Position numbers and translations under genes: made by a program | Shown here: positions 50,198 through 58,574 of the stretch, in pieces | Layout: every line of letters begins with the position of its first letter | Position numbering within the stretch: the first letter of the stretch is position 1 | DNA from: Aeromonas lusitana | GTDB taxonomy: Bacteria; Pseudomonadota; Gammaproteobacteria; Enterobacterales; Aeromonadaceae | Assembly: GCF_002812985.1 (NCBI RefSeq) | Contig: NZ_PGCP01000012.1 | Location: forward strand, 62,001 to 126,000 | DNA: 64,000 nt | Reading direction: 5' to 3' | Notes under the pieces: model-generated | What the model was told of the DNA's origin: nothing | The model's database searches: none | Seen by the model: only the letters and a program-made list of their open reading frames with translations

Positions 50198-51430
50198 ATG
50201 AAGATGGGATTCGACACTGGCGCACTGCTGCCCCTGGGCGATGCCCTGCAAGGGATGCTGGACCAACTCGCCTGCTGCTGCGACACCGAGCAGCTGCCGC
50301 TGCCCCAGGCGCTGGATCGGATACTGGCACAAGACATCGCCTCCCCCCTCTCTGTGCCCCCCTTTGATAACTCCGCCATGGACGGTTACGCCGTGCGCCT
50401 GGCCGATCTCGCCGCCGGCACCCCGCTGAAGGTGGCGGGCAAAGCCTTCGCCGGTCAGCCCTATGCGGGGGAGTGGCCCGCCGGCCACTGCATCCGCATC
50501 ATGACCGGGGCTCCGGTTCCCGCCGGCACCGAGGCGGTCGTCATGCAGGAAGAGACAGAGCTCGAGGGGGAGCTGGTGCGCTTCTTGAGTCAGCCCAGAG
50601 CGGGCCAGAATATCCGTCGCCGTGGTGAAGACATGGCAGAAGGCTCCCAGGTACTGGCGAGCGGCCTGCGCCTGAGCCCCCGCGAGCTGCCCCTGCTGGC
50701 TTCCTTGGGTATCGCCAGCGTCACCGTGCGCCGACCGCTGAAAGTGGCCATCTTCAGCACAGGTGATGAACTGAAACCGGTCGGCACGCCCCTTGCCCAC
50801 GGCGACATCTACGACTCCAACCGCTACGGCGTCAAGGCCATGCTGGCGCGCCTCGGCTGTGAGTGCCTCGACCTTGGCATCATACCGGACGATCCGGCTG
50901 CGCTTCGCGCCGCCTTCATCCAGGCAGACCGCGAGGCCGATGCCCTGATCACCACGGGGGGCGTCTCGGTCGGCGAGGCGGACTTCACCAAGCAGCTGCT
51001 CGAAGAGCTTGGCGAGATCGGCTTCTGGAAGCTCGCCATCAAGCCGGGCAAGCCGTTCGCCTTCGGCCGCTTGCCAAACGCCTGGTTCTTCGGCCTGCCG
51101 GGCAACCCCGTCTCCGCCATGGTCACCTTCGATCAGTTGGTGCGCCCGGCGCTGGCCAAGCTCGCCGGCCAGACCTGGGTGCCGCCACTTCGCATCAGTG
51201 CCCTCGCGGGCGAGCCCTTGAGAAAGGCGCCGGGCCGGCTGGACTTCCAGCGCGGTATATTGAGCGCGGGCCCGAATGGCCTCGAAGTGCGCAGCACAGG
51301 CTCCCAGGACTCCGGCGTGTTCAGCTCCCTCTCCAAGGCGAACTGCTACATAGTGCTCGAGCAGGAACGGGGCAGAGTGGCGGCAGGGGAAACCGTCACC
51401 GTCGAGCCCTTCTCGGGACTGCTGCTGTGA
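50198..51430 (+). CDS. moeA: Molybdopterin molybdotransferase MoeA
   Basis: Inserts molybdate into adenylated molybdopterin to give molybdenum cofactor. The 410 residues match E. coli MoeA (411). Key segments are [17 protein letters not shown] (near residue 56), [20 protein letters not shown] (near 101), [20 protein letters not shown] (near 186) and [15 protein letters not shown] (near 250), with [14 protein letters not shown] at about 310. AGAGG precedes the ATG. Its stop overlaps the moeB start (GTGA). Confidence 0.97.
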   Translation: MKMGFDTGALLPLGDALQGMLDQLACCCDTEQLPLPQALDRILAQDIASPLSVPPFDNSAMDGYAVRLADLAAGTPLKVAGKAFAGQPYAGEWPAGHCIRIMTGAPVPAGTEAVVMQEETELEGELVRFLSQPRAGQNIRRRGEDMAEGSQVLASGLRLSPRELPLLASLGIASVTVRRPLKVAIFSTGDELKPVGTPLAHGDIYDSNRYGVKAMLARLGCECLDLGIIPDDPAALRAAFIQADREADALITTGGVSVGEADFTKQLLEELGEIGFWKLAIKPGKPFAFGRLPNAWFFGLPGNPVSAMVTFDQLVRPALAKLAGQTWVPPLRISALAGEPLRKAPGRLDFQRGILSAGPNGLEVRSTGSQDSGVFSSLSKANCYIVLEQERGRVAAGETVTVEPFSGLLL

Positions 51431-52185
51431 GCGAGATCCTCTCGGACGCCGAGCTGCTGCGCTACAACCGCCAGATCATCCTCAAATCCTTCGACTTCGA
51501 GGGGCAGGAGGCACTCAAGCAGGCCCATGTGTTGGTGATAGGCGCAGGGGGTCTGGGCTGCGCCGCCGCCCAGTATCTGGCGGTGGCCGGAGTCGGCCAG
51601 CTGACCCTGGTGGATTTTGACAAGGTGGAGCTCTCCAACCTGCAGCGCCAGGTACTGCACAGCGATGAGCGCATCGGCCAATACAAGGTGGACTCCGCAG
51701 CCGAGACGCTGCGCGGCCTCAACCCCTGGCTCACAGTCGAGACCCACGCAACCCTCGCCGACGAGGCACTGCTCGATACCCTGCTGCCGCGCCATCAGCT
51801 GGTGCTCGACTGCACCGACAACGTCGCCATCCGTAACCTGCTCAACCAGAAGGCCAGACATCATCGCGTGCCGCTGGTGTCAGGCGCAGCCATCCGGCTG
51901 GAGGGGCAGCTATGCAGCTTCACCTGGCAGGAGGGTGAGCCCTGCTACGCCTGCCTCAGCTCCCTGTTCGGCGAGCAGTCCCTCACCTGCGTCGAGGCCG
52001 GCGTGCTGGCCCCCATGGTGGGCCTGGTGGGCAGTCTGCAGGCGCTGGAAGCCATCAAGCTGCTGGCCGGCATGGGCAAGAACTACAGCGGTCGGCTACT
52101 GATGATCGACGGCCTCGGCGGTGGTTTTCGGGAGCTGAAGCTCCCCAAGCGTCCCGACTGCCCGGTCTGCTCGCATCCCGTCTAG
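51427..52185 (+). CDS. moeB: Molybdopterin-synthase adenylyltransferase MoeB
   Basis: E1-like enzyme adenylating the MoaD C-terminus so that it can be thiolated. The 252-residue protein starts at a GTG overlapping the moeA stop. It has the Rossmann ATP site [20 protein letters not shown] (near residue 34), [33 protein letters not shown] and zinc-site cysteines in [20 protein letters not shown] and CPVCSH at the end. Operon with moeA; its partner moaD lies about 6 kb away in this window. Confidence 0.96.
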   Translation: MSEILSDAELLRYNRQIILKSFDFEGQEALKQAHVLVIGAGGLGCAAAQYLAVAGVGQLTLVDFDKVELSNLQRQVLHSDERIGQYKVDSAAETLRGLNPWLTVETHATLADEALLDTLLPRHQLVLDCTDNVAIRNLLNQKARHHRVPLVSGAAIRLEGQLCSFTWQEGEPCYACLSSLFGEQSLTCVEAGVLAPMVGLVGSLQALEAIKLLAGMGKNYSGRLLMIDGLGGGFRELKLPKRPDCPVCSHPV

Positions 52186-52231
52186 TCCTATGATGGCGGC
52201 AGCCAATCGCACTCAGGGCCGGAATCCCATC

Positions 52232-52269
52232 AATAAAAAAGCCGAACCCAGGAGTTCGGCTTTTTTATT
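52232..52269. terminator. Bidirectional terminator between moeB and the parMR-like pair
   Basis: AATAAAAAAGCCGAAC pairs with its complement across a 6-base loop, with A- and T-runs on both sides. Confidence 0.9.
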
Positions 52270-52282
52270 GCTGACGAGAGGC

Positions 52283-53101
52283 CTAGAAGATCCCCTTCGC
52301 CTTGACCTTCTTCATGTTGGCCACCTGACTCGAGAGATCCTCAATAAGCGGCTCGGCACCCGACTCATTTCCACCGGCCTGTCGGCCCGGCTGGCTCGCC
52401 AGCCGCTGGATCAGCCTGTGCTGCTCCCGGATGAGCTTGGATTGCTCCTCCAGCTGGCGAGAGAGCAGCGCCAGGCTGCTCTGCAGTGGCGCCAGACTCG
52501 TCTCGGCGCCCATGGCGGGCAGCTTGCCGGCGATGGCGTCAGCCAGCTGATCGTGATCCACGGCCCCCGGCAACCCCTGGCGCAGCTCATCCCAGAGCTC
52601 CGTGGGTTGCTGCTCGCCGAGCCGGCTCACTATCTCGTCCACCAGCTGATCCGGAGCCGTCATCGTCTGGGACTGGCCCAGGCGCTGCACCAGCTCTTCC
52701 ATCATCTCGGCCGTGTTGCCGGCCCCCAGCTGGGGAGCCAGCCTGGCCGCTATCTGATCGATCATGGCGTCGGTCAGGGCCGGGGCGTCACTCCCCTGCC
52801 CCAGATCGAAGCCGCAGCTGGCGAAGGCATGGCGCAGGGTTGCCAGACTCACCTGCTCGGGGCCGAAGGCATTGGCCACCGCCTTGCAGAGGCTGGGGGC
52901 CAGCACGTACATGAACATGCCGGAGAGGTAGATGTCCTTGTGGAAGCGGCTCTTGGAGAAGTCGAACTCCTCGACCCCGTCCTGGATCTTGCGGGCGCGC
53001 TGGTACCAGCTCTGCAGTACCCCGGCCGCGTAGCGGTCAGACTCCAGCGCACCCGGATCCATGTAGATGGAGAAGGTCATGCGCTTGAGTTGACTACTCA
53101 T
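52283..53101 (-). CDS. ParR/StbB-like adaptor with extended helical-repeat C-terminus
   Basis: A 272-residue protein, coupled by an 8-base overlap to the ParM-like gene. The N-terminus (residues 5-80, LKRMTFSIYMDPGALESDRY) has the beta-strand then helix layout of ParR ribbon-helix-helix proteins. Residues 100-200 contain four copies of a 12-residue pattern (TDAMIDQIAARL, AEMMEELVQRL, DQLVDEIVSRL, DQLADAIAGKL). Residues 205-235 look like coiled coil, and the tail MKKVKAKGIF could be the ParM-binding end. R1 ParR has only 117 residues, so this is a much longer form. Confidence 0.6.
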   Translation of the reverse strand: MSSQLKRMTFSIYMDPGALESDRYAAGVLQSWYQRARKIQDGVEEFDFSKSRFHKDIYLSGMFMYVLAPSLCKAVANAFGPEQVSLATLRHAFASCGFDLGQGSDAPALTDAMIDQIAARLAPQLGAGNTAEMMEELVQRLGQSQTMTAPDQLVDEIVSRLGEQQPTELWDELRQGLPGAVDHDQLADAIAGKLPAMGAETSLAPLQSSLALLSRQLEEQSKLIREQHRLIQRLASQPGRQAGGNESGAEPLIEDLSSQVANMKKVKAKGIF

Positions 53102-54137
53102 CCGCCACCTCGGCCATCACGGCCGCTTCCCGGTACACTTCGTCCTCTTCCGTGGTGTAGAGGCAGATCTCCCGGGCCAGGGCAGATTGGGCATCTTCCA
53201 GCAGCTCGACCCGTTCACCCAGGGTCGGGTAGGCGCTCTTGATCGCCTCATGGATAAGGGAGGCGCCGCCACCGACCAGATAGACCCGGTTCGGGTTCTT
53301 GGCGAACTTCTTCGCCTCGTGGGCTACCTGAGAGCCCAGCTCGTCGATCTTGTTCTGCATCTTCTCGAGGATGCGCGGGATCTGGCTCTCGTCGTTGACC
53401 ACGTCTCGCACGAAACTCATGTCGTGGCGACGCTTGATGAACTCGTTCGCCACCAAGTAGCTGGAGTCGCTGTCCGCCGCCGCCAGGGCCTTGCGGGTGG
53501 CATCTGTCACCATGGAGACACCGATCTCGTTGTTGCCGTAGACATCGGAGACGTCATCAAACTCACCGACTATGATCCCCATGTCCAGGGTGGTGCCGCC
53601 GCAGTCGATCACCAGCGTCTTGGTGAACTCGTTGCAACCGGATCCCACCAGACGGGAGAGGGCCGCCGGCAGGCTCTCCGGCATGACTTCCACGCTGACG
53701 ATGTTGAACAGCTCACCCTTGTTCAGGGAGATGGCCCGCATCAGGTTGCGGCGCTTCTTCTCGATCTTCTCTTCGTTGCGCTGGCAGTCGTCCGGGTTGT
53801 AGAACTCGGTGATGGGCAGGGTGACGGTAATGGCCACATCCCCAGGAGTGACGCCGGTCTGCAACAGGGCGTGGTGCACGGACAGCAGGTTCAAGTCGTC
53901 GTACTGGTACTCCACATGGGTCGTCGCCAGGGACTTGTCCGAGGTGGCGTCATAGGTGTACTTGGTGTTGCCTATCTCGTAGTTGTAGATCTTCTTGTCC
54001 TTGCGCAAGGCGGCGCTCTTCCAATCCTTGCGAAAGGAGTTGGGGGAGATGATGGTCTTGAGCACCTTGTTCTCAATCCAGCTCACCTTGACGTTGGTCG
54101 AGCCATCGTCGATGGCCATTTTCATTACTTCAGACAT
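53094..54137 (-). CDS. parM: ParM/StbA-like actin-fold segregation ATPase
   Basis: A 347-residue actin-like ATPase closely patterned on plasmid R1 ParM: AIDDGSTNVKVSW (phosphate 1), TIISPNSFRKDW, LLSVHHALLQTGV, VTLPITEFYNPDD, VIDCGGTTLDMGI (phosphate 2), VYGNNEIGVSMVTDA and VYLVGGGASLIHEAI (adenosine motif). ParM filaments push apart DNA bound by ParR. The start is uncertain: ATG at 54137 has no ribosome site; ATG 54125 has GAAG upstream and gives an R1-like N-terminus. Flanked by moeB and a hydrolase in a chromosomal setting, where ParM is unusual. Confidence 0.88.
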   Translation of the reverse strand: MSEVMKMAIDDGSTNVKVSWIENKVLKTIISPNSFRKDWKSAALRKDKKIYNYEIGNTKYTYDATSDKSLATTHVEYQYDDLNLLSVHHALLQTGVTPGDVAITVTLPITEFYNPDDCQRNEEKIEKKRRNLMRAISLNKGELFNIVSVEVMPESLPAALSRLVGSGCNEFTKTLVIDCGGTTLDMGIIVGEFDDVSDVYGNNEIGVSMVTDATRKALAAADSDSSYLVANEFIKRRHDMSFVRDVVNDESQIPRILEKMQNKIDELGSQVAHEAKKFAKNPNRVYLVGGGASLIHEAIKSAYPTLGERVELLEDAQSALAREICLYTTEEDEVYREAAVMAEVADE

Positions 54138-54165
54138 GAGGAAGTACCTGTTGATAGGGCAAATG

Positions 54166-54209
54166 GGTCCGATTGCCTTGCCTTATGCCCTTGGCAAGGC
54201 GATCGGACC
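54166..54209. repeat. Large inverted repeat upstream of parM
   Basis: A 17-bp near-perfect dyad (GGTCCGATTGCCTTGCC and its complement with one G-T) with a 10-base spacer, ending 29 bp before the parM start. It is in the position of a parC centromere/operator but is a palindrome instead of R1-type direct repeats. Confidence 0.6.
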
Positions 54210-54247
54210 AATACATACACGGTGAATAAGGCTAAGGGGCGACAAGT

Positions 54248-55027
54248 TTAATGAGTTTCTAAAATCCGGTGAAGCAAATGATTGAATCCGGCGGGATCTT
54301 CCGCCGGCCAGGCATGGTGTCCCGGTGGGGTATGGATGCTGGCGTTTGGCAGGGCAGCGAATTGTTCCACCCGTTTGGCGAGCGGCAGATAGTCCTGGGT
54401 GGTGGAGATGATGGCCACCGGCTGCCCTATCCGGCCGAGCCGTGCGCGGGCCGACCAGCCGGGCAGGCCGTCGAGCAGGGCCCGATAGGTCTTCTTCTTG
54501 TTGCTACGCACGAAGCGCTGGCGGAAGGTGCTGCGCACCTGGGCGAGCTCGGGACCGGGGAAGAGCTCGCGGCCGAGCCACCAGGCGAGCGGACGCATGC
54601 CAAACCAGCGCAGCCACTTGAGACGCTGGGCATAGCGCTCCTGCTCCTTTGGGGTCTCCAGCAGAAACTCGCTGAAACCGTTGACCAGCACCAGACCGCT
54701 CACCTTGCCGGGTAGTTGCAGCGCCAGCTCCAGCGCCACCATGGCCCCCAAGGAGAGCCCTACCACCCAGGCGGGCTCAGGCTGCTCATCGAGCCAGCGT
54801 GCCACGTCGGCAGCCAGGGTGGGCACATCGAAGGGTCCCTCCTGCAGGCTCTGGCCGTGGCCGCGCAGATCAAAAGCCACCACCCGGTAGTGCTCACAGA
54901 AGTGCTCGAGCTGAGCCTGCCAGTCGAGGCCAGAGGAGCCGAGCCCGTGCAGCAGCACCAGCAAGGGCCCCTCACCCGCGCTGCGCAGGGCCAGACCGTG
55001 GGACTTCATTACCTGATTACGACGCAC
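54248..55027 (-). CDS. Alpha/beta hydrolase
   Basis: A 259-residue alpha/beta-hydrolase. Oxyanion segment LVLLHGLGSSGLDWQAQLEH (near residue 24), DLRGHGQS near residue 53, nucleophile elbow GLSLGAM (Ser near residue 92), and C-terminal His in GHHAWPAEDPAGF. Substrate unknown; similarity is to BioH/3-oxoadipate-lactonase-like enzymes. The start is taken at GTG 55027 after GAGAGAGG; ATG 55009 is an alternative. Single gene upstream of the parMR-like locus on the same strand, but 110 bp apart. Confidence 0.82.
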   Translation of the reverse strand: MRRNQVMKSHGLALRSAGEGPLLVLLHGLGSSGLDWQAQLEHFCEHYRVVAFDLRGHGQSLQEGPFDVPTLAADVARWLDEQPEPAWVVGLSLGAMVALELALQLPGKVSGLVLVNGFSEFLLETPKEQERYAQRLKWLRWFGMRPLAWWLGRELFPGPELAQVRSTFRQRFVRSNKKKTYRALLDGLPGWSARARLGRIGQPVAIISTTQDYLPLAKRVEQFAALPNASIHTPPGHHAWPAEDPAGFNHLLHRILETH

Positions 55028-55116
55028 TTCGCCTCTCTCCCGGCCTGGTACCGGCCCTTGATGACTTCACTCTACTTCCCACTGCTGGCTGGCAAAAGAC
55101 ATCGCCCTTTCGCACA

Positions 55117-56172
55117 TCAGCCCTCGCCCACCAGGCTCACTGCCTTGATATAGGCGTAGAGGCGCTGATCGGGCACCAGTGCCAGCCGTTTGGCGGAGCG
55201 GCTGGTGATCCGGGCCAGCAGTATCTGCTGCCCCAAGGCCAACTGCAACAGGGTTTGCCCCGGCCGCACCTCGCGCACCGACAGCAGTCGGGTCTCCAGG
55301 CAGTTGGAGAGGCTGGAGTGCTCTATGGGGGCGGTCGCTATCACCACATCCCGTCCCGAGACCTTGATCTGCAAGGGGCCTGTCTCGTCGGGGGCATGCT
55401 CCATGGTGACCATCAGCAGCTGATCCCCGAGTCGCAGGCTCGCCATCTGCTCGCCGTCGTCGTAGTGAGCCAGAGTCGCCTCCAGCATGACGCCGGCGTC
55501 GTCACGGCTGGCCAAGGAGAGATCGGTACGGGCGAAGATCTCGCTCGGCCGCCCCTGCGCCTCCACCCGGCCCCCTGCCAGCAGCACCAGCTGATCGCAG
55601 AGCAGGCTCACCTCCTCCATGGCATGGCTGACGAAGATCATCGGCATGCCGCTCTCGCGCTGCAGCCCCTTGAGCACATGGGCCTGGTGGATGCGGCTAC
55701 GCCTGTCCAGCGCCGAGAAGGGTTCATCCAGCAGCAGCAGATCCGGCTCCGCCAGCAGGGCCCGGCCGAGCGCCACCCGCTGGCGCTGACCACCGGAGAG
55801 GCCGTGGGCAGGCTGCCCAAGCAGCTCAGCGAAACCGAGGCGCTCGGCCAAGGGCTCGGGTTGCCAGCGCCCCCTGCCCTTCCTGGCGGCCAGTTGCAGA
55901 TTGGCCAGCACCGTCATGTGCGGGAACAGGCGCGAGTCCTGAAACACCAGGCCGATGCGGCGCGCCTCCGGCAACACGGCCGCCAGCTCCCGCCCTTGCC
56001 AATTCAGGCCATCGGTCGGCTGGCGATCGAGCCCGGCCAGGATCCGCAGCAGGGTGCTCTTGCCACAGCCGGAGGGGCCGAACAGCCCCAGCATGCCCCC
56101 CAGCGGGAGCTTGAGATCGCAATCGAGCTCGAAGCCACCGAAGCGGCGTTGGGTTTTAAGGTGCAGACTCAT
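55117..56172 (-). CDS. modC: Molybdate ABC transporter ATP-binding protein ModC
   Basis: ATPase of the molybdate importer. The 351 residues match E. coli ModC (352). Walker A FGPSGCGKSTLLRILAGLD (near residue 31), ABC signature HGLSGGQRQRVALGRALLAE (near 123), Walker B DLLLLDEPFSALD, then a C-terminal molybdate-binding Mop-like domain (residues 285-351). Its ATG overlaps the modB stop (ATGA), so translation is coupled. Confidence 0.95.
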   Translation of the reverse strand: MSLHLKTQRRFGGFELDCDLKLPLGGMLGLFGPSGCGKSTLLRILAGLDRQPTDGLNWQGRELAAVLPEARRIGLVFQDSRLFPHMTVLANLQLAARKGRGRWQPEPLAERLGFAELLGQPAHGLSGGQRQRVALGRALLAEPDLLLLDEPFSALDRRSRIHQAHVLKGLQRESGMPMIFVSHAMEEVSLLCDQLVLLAGGRVEAQGRPSEIFARTDLSLASRDDAGVMLEATLAHYDDGEQMASLRLGDQLLMVTMEHAPDETGPLQIKVSGRDVVIATAPIEHSSLSNCLETRLLSVREVRPGQTLLQLALGQQILLARITSRSAKRLALVPDQRLYAYIKAVSLVGEG

Positions 56173-56849
56173 CCGAACAGCCTCCGTTGCCGACGTTGCA
56201 GCACCCCGTAGACCAGTACCAGCATGATGAGGGAGAAGCCCATCAGGCCACCGGCCAGGTAGTGGGCACTCTGGTAATCCATGGTTTCCACGTGATCGAA
56301 CAGGGCGATGGAGAGCACCTGGGTTTCTCCCGGGATGTTGCCACCAATCATCAATACCACCCCGAACTCCCCCAGGGTATGGGCAAAGCCTAGGGCCGCC
56401 GCCATCACGAAGCTCGGCAGGGTCATCGGCAATATGATCTGAAAGAAGCGCTCGAGGGGCCCGAGCCCCAGGGTCGCGGCGGCTTCCAGCTCCTTGTTGC
56501 CCATGTTGACGAAGGCGGAGGTGAGGGGCTGCACCACGAAGGGCAGCGAATAGATAACGGAGGCGAACAGCAGGCCAAGAAAACTGAAGGCGAGTGGAGC
56601 ACCGAAGGTCTCCCGCCACCAGGCGCCGAAGCCATAGGTGGGTGAGAAGGCGAGCAGCAGATAGAAGCCGAGCACGGTGGGCGGCAGCACCAGGGGCAGC
56701 GCCACCAGCGCCTCCACCACGGGTCTGAGCCTGTGCTGGCTGCGTGACAGCCACCAGGCGAGTGGCGGCGACAACAGCAAGAGTATGCCAGTGGTGCTGG
56801 CGGCCAGCTTCAGGGTCAACCAGACAGCGAGCAGATCCCCTTCACTCAT
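56169..56849 (-). CDS. modB: Molybdate ABC transporter permease ModB
   Basis: A 226-residue inner-membrane permease with five to six helices. The ABC-permease EAA loop is AAATLGLGPLERFFQIILPM (near residue 128), and LPLVLPPTVLGFYLLLAFSP is typical of ModB. Length equals the usual 220-230. Its ATG overlaps the stop of the 34-residue ORF upstream and its stop overlaps modC, a fully coupled arrangement. Confidence 0.96.
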   Translation of the reverse strand: MSEGDLLAVWLTLKLAASTTGILLLLSPPLAWWLSRSQHRLRPVVEALVALPLVLPPTVLGFYLLLAFSPTYGFGAWWRETFGAPLAFSFLGLLFASVIYSLPFVVQPLTSAFVNMGNKELEAAATLGLGPLERFFQIILPMTLPSFVMAAALGFAHTLGEFGVVLMIGGNIPGETQVLSIALFDHVETMDYQSAHYLAGGLMGFSLIMLVLVYGVLQRRQRRLFG

Positions 56850-56950
56850 GGCGCTTCCTCTCGGATATGAGTGACAAACACTGAGCCCGGGGTGACATGT
56901 CGCAACGCCAGGGTCAGGCGAGACGCCGCCAGCAGATCGGCTTTACTCAT
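56846..56950 (-). CDS. Small ORF (34 aa) coupled to modB
   Basis: A 34-residue frame, MSKADLLAASRLTLALRHVT followed by PGSVFVTHIREEAP, starts behind a very strong ribosome site (GGGAGGTGGCG) and its TGA overlaps the modB ATG. No transmembrane helix, no recognised family. It is either a small protein or a translational-coupling leader for modB. The region between it and modA also contains a GGCCGGC hairpin. Confidence 0.55.
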   Translation of the reverse strand: MSKADLLAASRLTLALRHVTPGSVFVTHIREEAP

Positions 56951-57011
56951 CGCCACCTCCCTCGTGCGGGGATACACATCTCCATGGTTTTCCTCCTTGA
57001 GTCAACAAATA

Positions 57012-57030
57012 GGCCGGCGCAGGGCCGGCC
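57012..57030 (-). terminator. Hairpin between modA and the modB leader ORF
   Basis: GGCCGGC/GCCGGCC stem with a 5-base loop, followed on the minus strand by TATTTGTTG. Likely a partial terminator or RNA stabiliser that raises modA over modBC. Confidence 0.5.
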
Positions 57031-57057
57031 AGTTATCACGAGGTCACAGGTTCGCCA

Positions 57058-57786
57058 TCACTGCGGCAGGGCGTAACCCGCGGCCTTGATCTGCTCCTGA
57101 CCCGGCCCCTTGAGCCAGGCCACCAGGGCATCGACCGCCTCACCCTTCTTCAGGACCAGGCCCTGCTGCTCGATGGCCGGGTAGAACTGGTTCGGCACGG
57201 CCCAGGCTTCGCCCGTCTTGCCCGCTTCCACCAGGTTGGCCCAGGCGACGAAGCCCAGCTCGGCGTTGCCGGTGTCCACAAACTGCCAAGTCTGGCCTAT
57301 GTTGGTGCCAGTCAGCAGACGGTACTGCTTGGGATCGATCTTGAGGTGTTCCAGGGTCGCCATGGCGGCGGTGCCGTAGGGCGCGGTTTTCGGGTTGGCG
57401 ATGGCGAGGTTGCCCTTCCAACTGCGCAAGGTCGCCTCATCGGGGGCAGGACCGCCCTTCTTCCACAGACCCAGCTGGCCGATGGCGTAGGTGAAGCGCT
57501 CGCTACCCTTGCCTTCGGCTTCCAGTTTCTGAGGGGTCTTCACATCGGCGGAGAGGAAGAGATCGAAGGGGGCACCGTGGGTGATCTGGGTGTAGAGCAC
57601 GCCGGTCGCGGCGGAAGAGATGGCCAGGGTATGACCGGTCTTGGCGGTGAAATCCTTGCCGATACGCTCTATGGTGCCCTTGAAGTTGGCCGCCACGGCC
57701 ACCTTGACCTCATCGGCCTGGGCCACGCCACTGTGCAACACGCCGGCGCAGGCGCCGATCAACACCACGGATAACAGTTGTTTCAT
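57058..57786 (-). CDS. modA: Periplasmic molybdate-binding protein ModA
   Basis: Substrate-binding protein of the molybdate ABC importer. The 242-residue precursor has a signal peptide (MKQLLSVVLIGACAGVLHSG, cut before DEVKVAVAANF). AVAANFKGTIERIGKDFTAK, ISSAATGVLYTQITHGAPFD and YGTAAMATLEHL fit the oxyanion-binding pattern. GGAGTAAGGG precedes ATG 57786. It lies 60 bp after moaE on the same strand, so the moa and mod genes may form a single operon. Confidence 0.94.
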   Translation of the reverse strand: MKQLLSVVLIGACAGVLHSGVAQADEVKVAVAANFKGTIERIGKDFTAKTGHTLAISSAATGVLYTQITHGAPFDLFLSADVKTPQKLEAEGKGSERFTYAIGQLGLWKKGGPAPDEATLRSWKGNLAIANPKTAPYGTAAMATLEHLKIDPKQYRLLTGTNIGQTWQFVDTGNAELGFVAWANLVEAGKTGEAWAVPNQFYPAIEQQGLVLKKGEAVDALVAWLKGPGQEQIKAAGYALPQ

Positions 57787-57846
57787 TCCCTTACTCCTGT
57801 GAGGCTCAGGCACATCCCGAGCCTGTGATGGCGCGAGCCCGTAGGC

Positions 57847-58326
57847 TCACTTCCCTTGTTGCCAGCGGGCCGCGGCAGCGTTGTCGCTCTCCTTGGCCTC
57901 CACCCAGCGCTGTATTCCCTCGGCGGTCAGCTCTTTTTTCCAGAACGGCGCCCGGGTCTTCAAAAAATCCATGATGAAATGGCAAGCCTCGAACGCCGCG
58001 TCTCTGTGGGCACTGCTCACCGCCACCAGCACGATCTGATCGCCGAGCAGCAGCTCGCCGATGCGGTGAATAAGGGTGCACTCCTGCAGCGGCCAGCGGG
58101 CGCGGGCCTGGATGACGATATCGGCAAGCGCCTTCTCCGTCATGCCGGGATAGTGCTCTAGGGCCAGCCCCTTGACCTGCTCCCCTTGATTGAAGTCGCG
58201 CACCTTGCCAACGAAGGTGACGATGGCCCCTGTGTCGTGGCGAGTGGCGAGCCGCTCGTACTCCTGCCCAAGGGAGAAGTCCGCCCGCTGCACCAGAATG
58301 CGATCCATGATGGTTGCCTCGCTCAT
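57847..58326 (-). CDS. moaE: Molybdopterin synthase catalytic subunit MoaE
   Basis: Large subunit of molybdopterin synthase, which adds two sulfurs to precursor Z using MoaD thiocarboxylate. The 159 residues align with E. coli MoaE (150): GAIVTFVGKVRDFNQGEQVK, LEHYPGMTEKALADI, IHRIGELLLGDQIVLVAVSS and the active-site segment FLKTRAPFWKKE (catalytic Lys). GGAGG precedes ATG 58326; an ATG six codons later is also possible. Two bases separate it from moaD. Confidence 0.95.
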   Translation of the reverse strand: MSEATIMDRILVQRADFSLGQEYERLATRHDTGAIVTFVGKVRDFNQGEQVKGLALEHYPGMTEKALADIVIQARARWPLQECTLIHRIGELLLGDQIVLVAVSSAHRDAAFEACHFIMDFLKTRAPFWKKELTAEGIQRWVEAKESDNAAAARWQQGK

Positions 58327-58328
58327 GC

Positions 58329-58574
58329 TCAGCCTCCAGTCACGGGGGGGAAGAAAGCCACCTCGTCCCCATCGACCAGCGCCGTGTCGAGCGGCACCAG
58401 CGTCTGGTTCACCGCCACCAGCAGCTTGCCGGATTCGAGTGCCAGCACCCACTTGTCGCCACGCTCGCACAGGGCGGCGCGCAGCTGCTCGGCGTTCGCA
58501 TAGTCGCACGGCAGGCTGAGCTCGTCACAATCGACCAGCTCCCTCACTTGTGCAAAAAACAGCACCTTGATCAT
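58329..58574 (-). CDS. moaD: Molybdopterin synthase sulfur carrier subunit MoaD
   Basis: An 81-residue ubiquitin-fold sulfur carrier ending in the required Gly-Gly (FFPPVTGG), which is adenylated by MoeB and thiolated. [20 protein letters not shown] is typical. The ATG overlaps the moaC stop (ATGA). MoeB, its activating enzyme, is encoded at 51.4-52.2 kb. Confidence 0.95.
   Translation of the reverse strand: MIKVLFFAQVRELVDCDELSLPCDYANAEQLRAALCERGDKWVLALESGKLLVAVNQTLVPLDTALVDGDEVAFFPPVTGG

Noticed and set aside
57802-57848. Small hairpins between moaE and modA
   Set aside because: Short stems without T-tail; they may be RNA spacers but do not support a terminator separating the operons.
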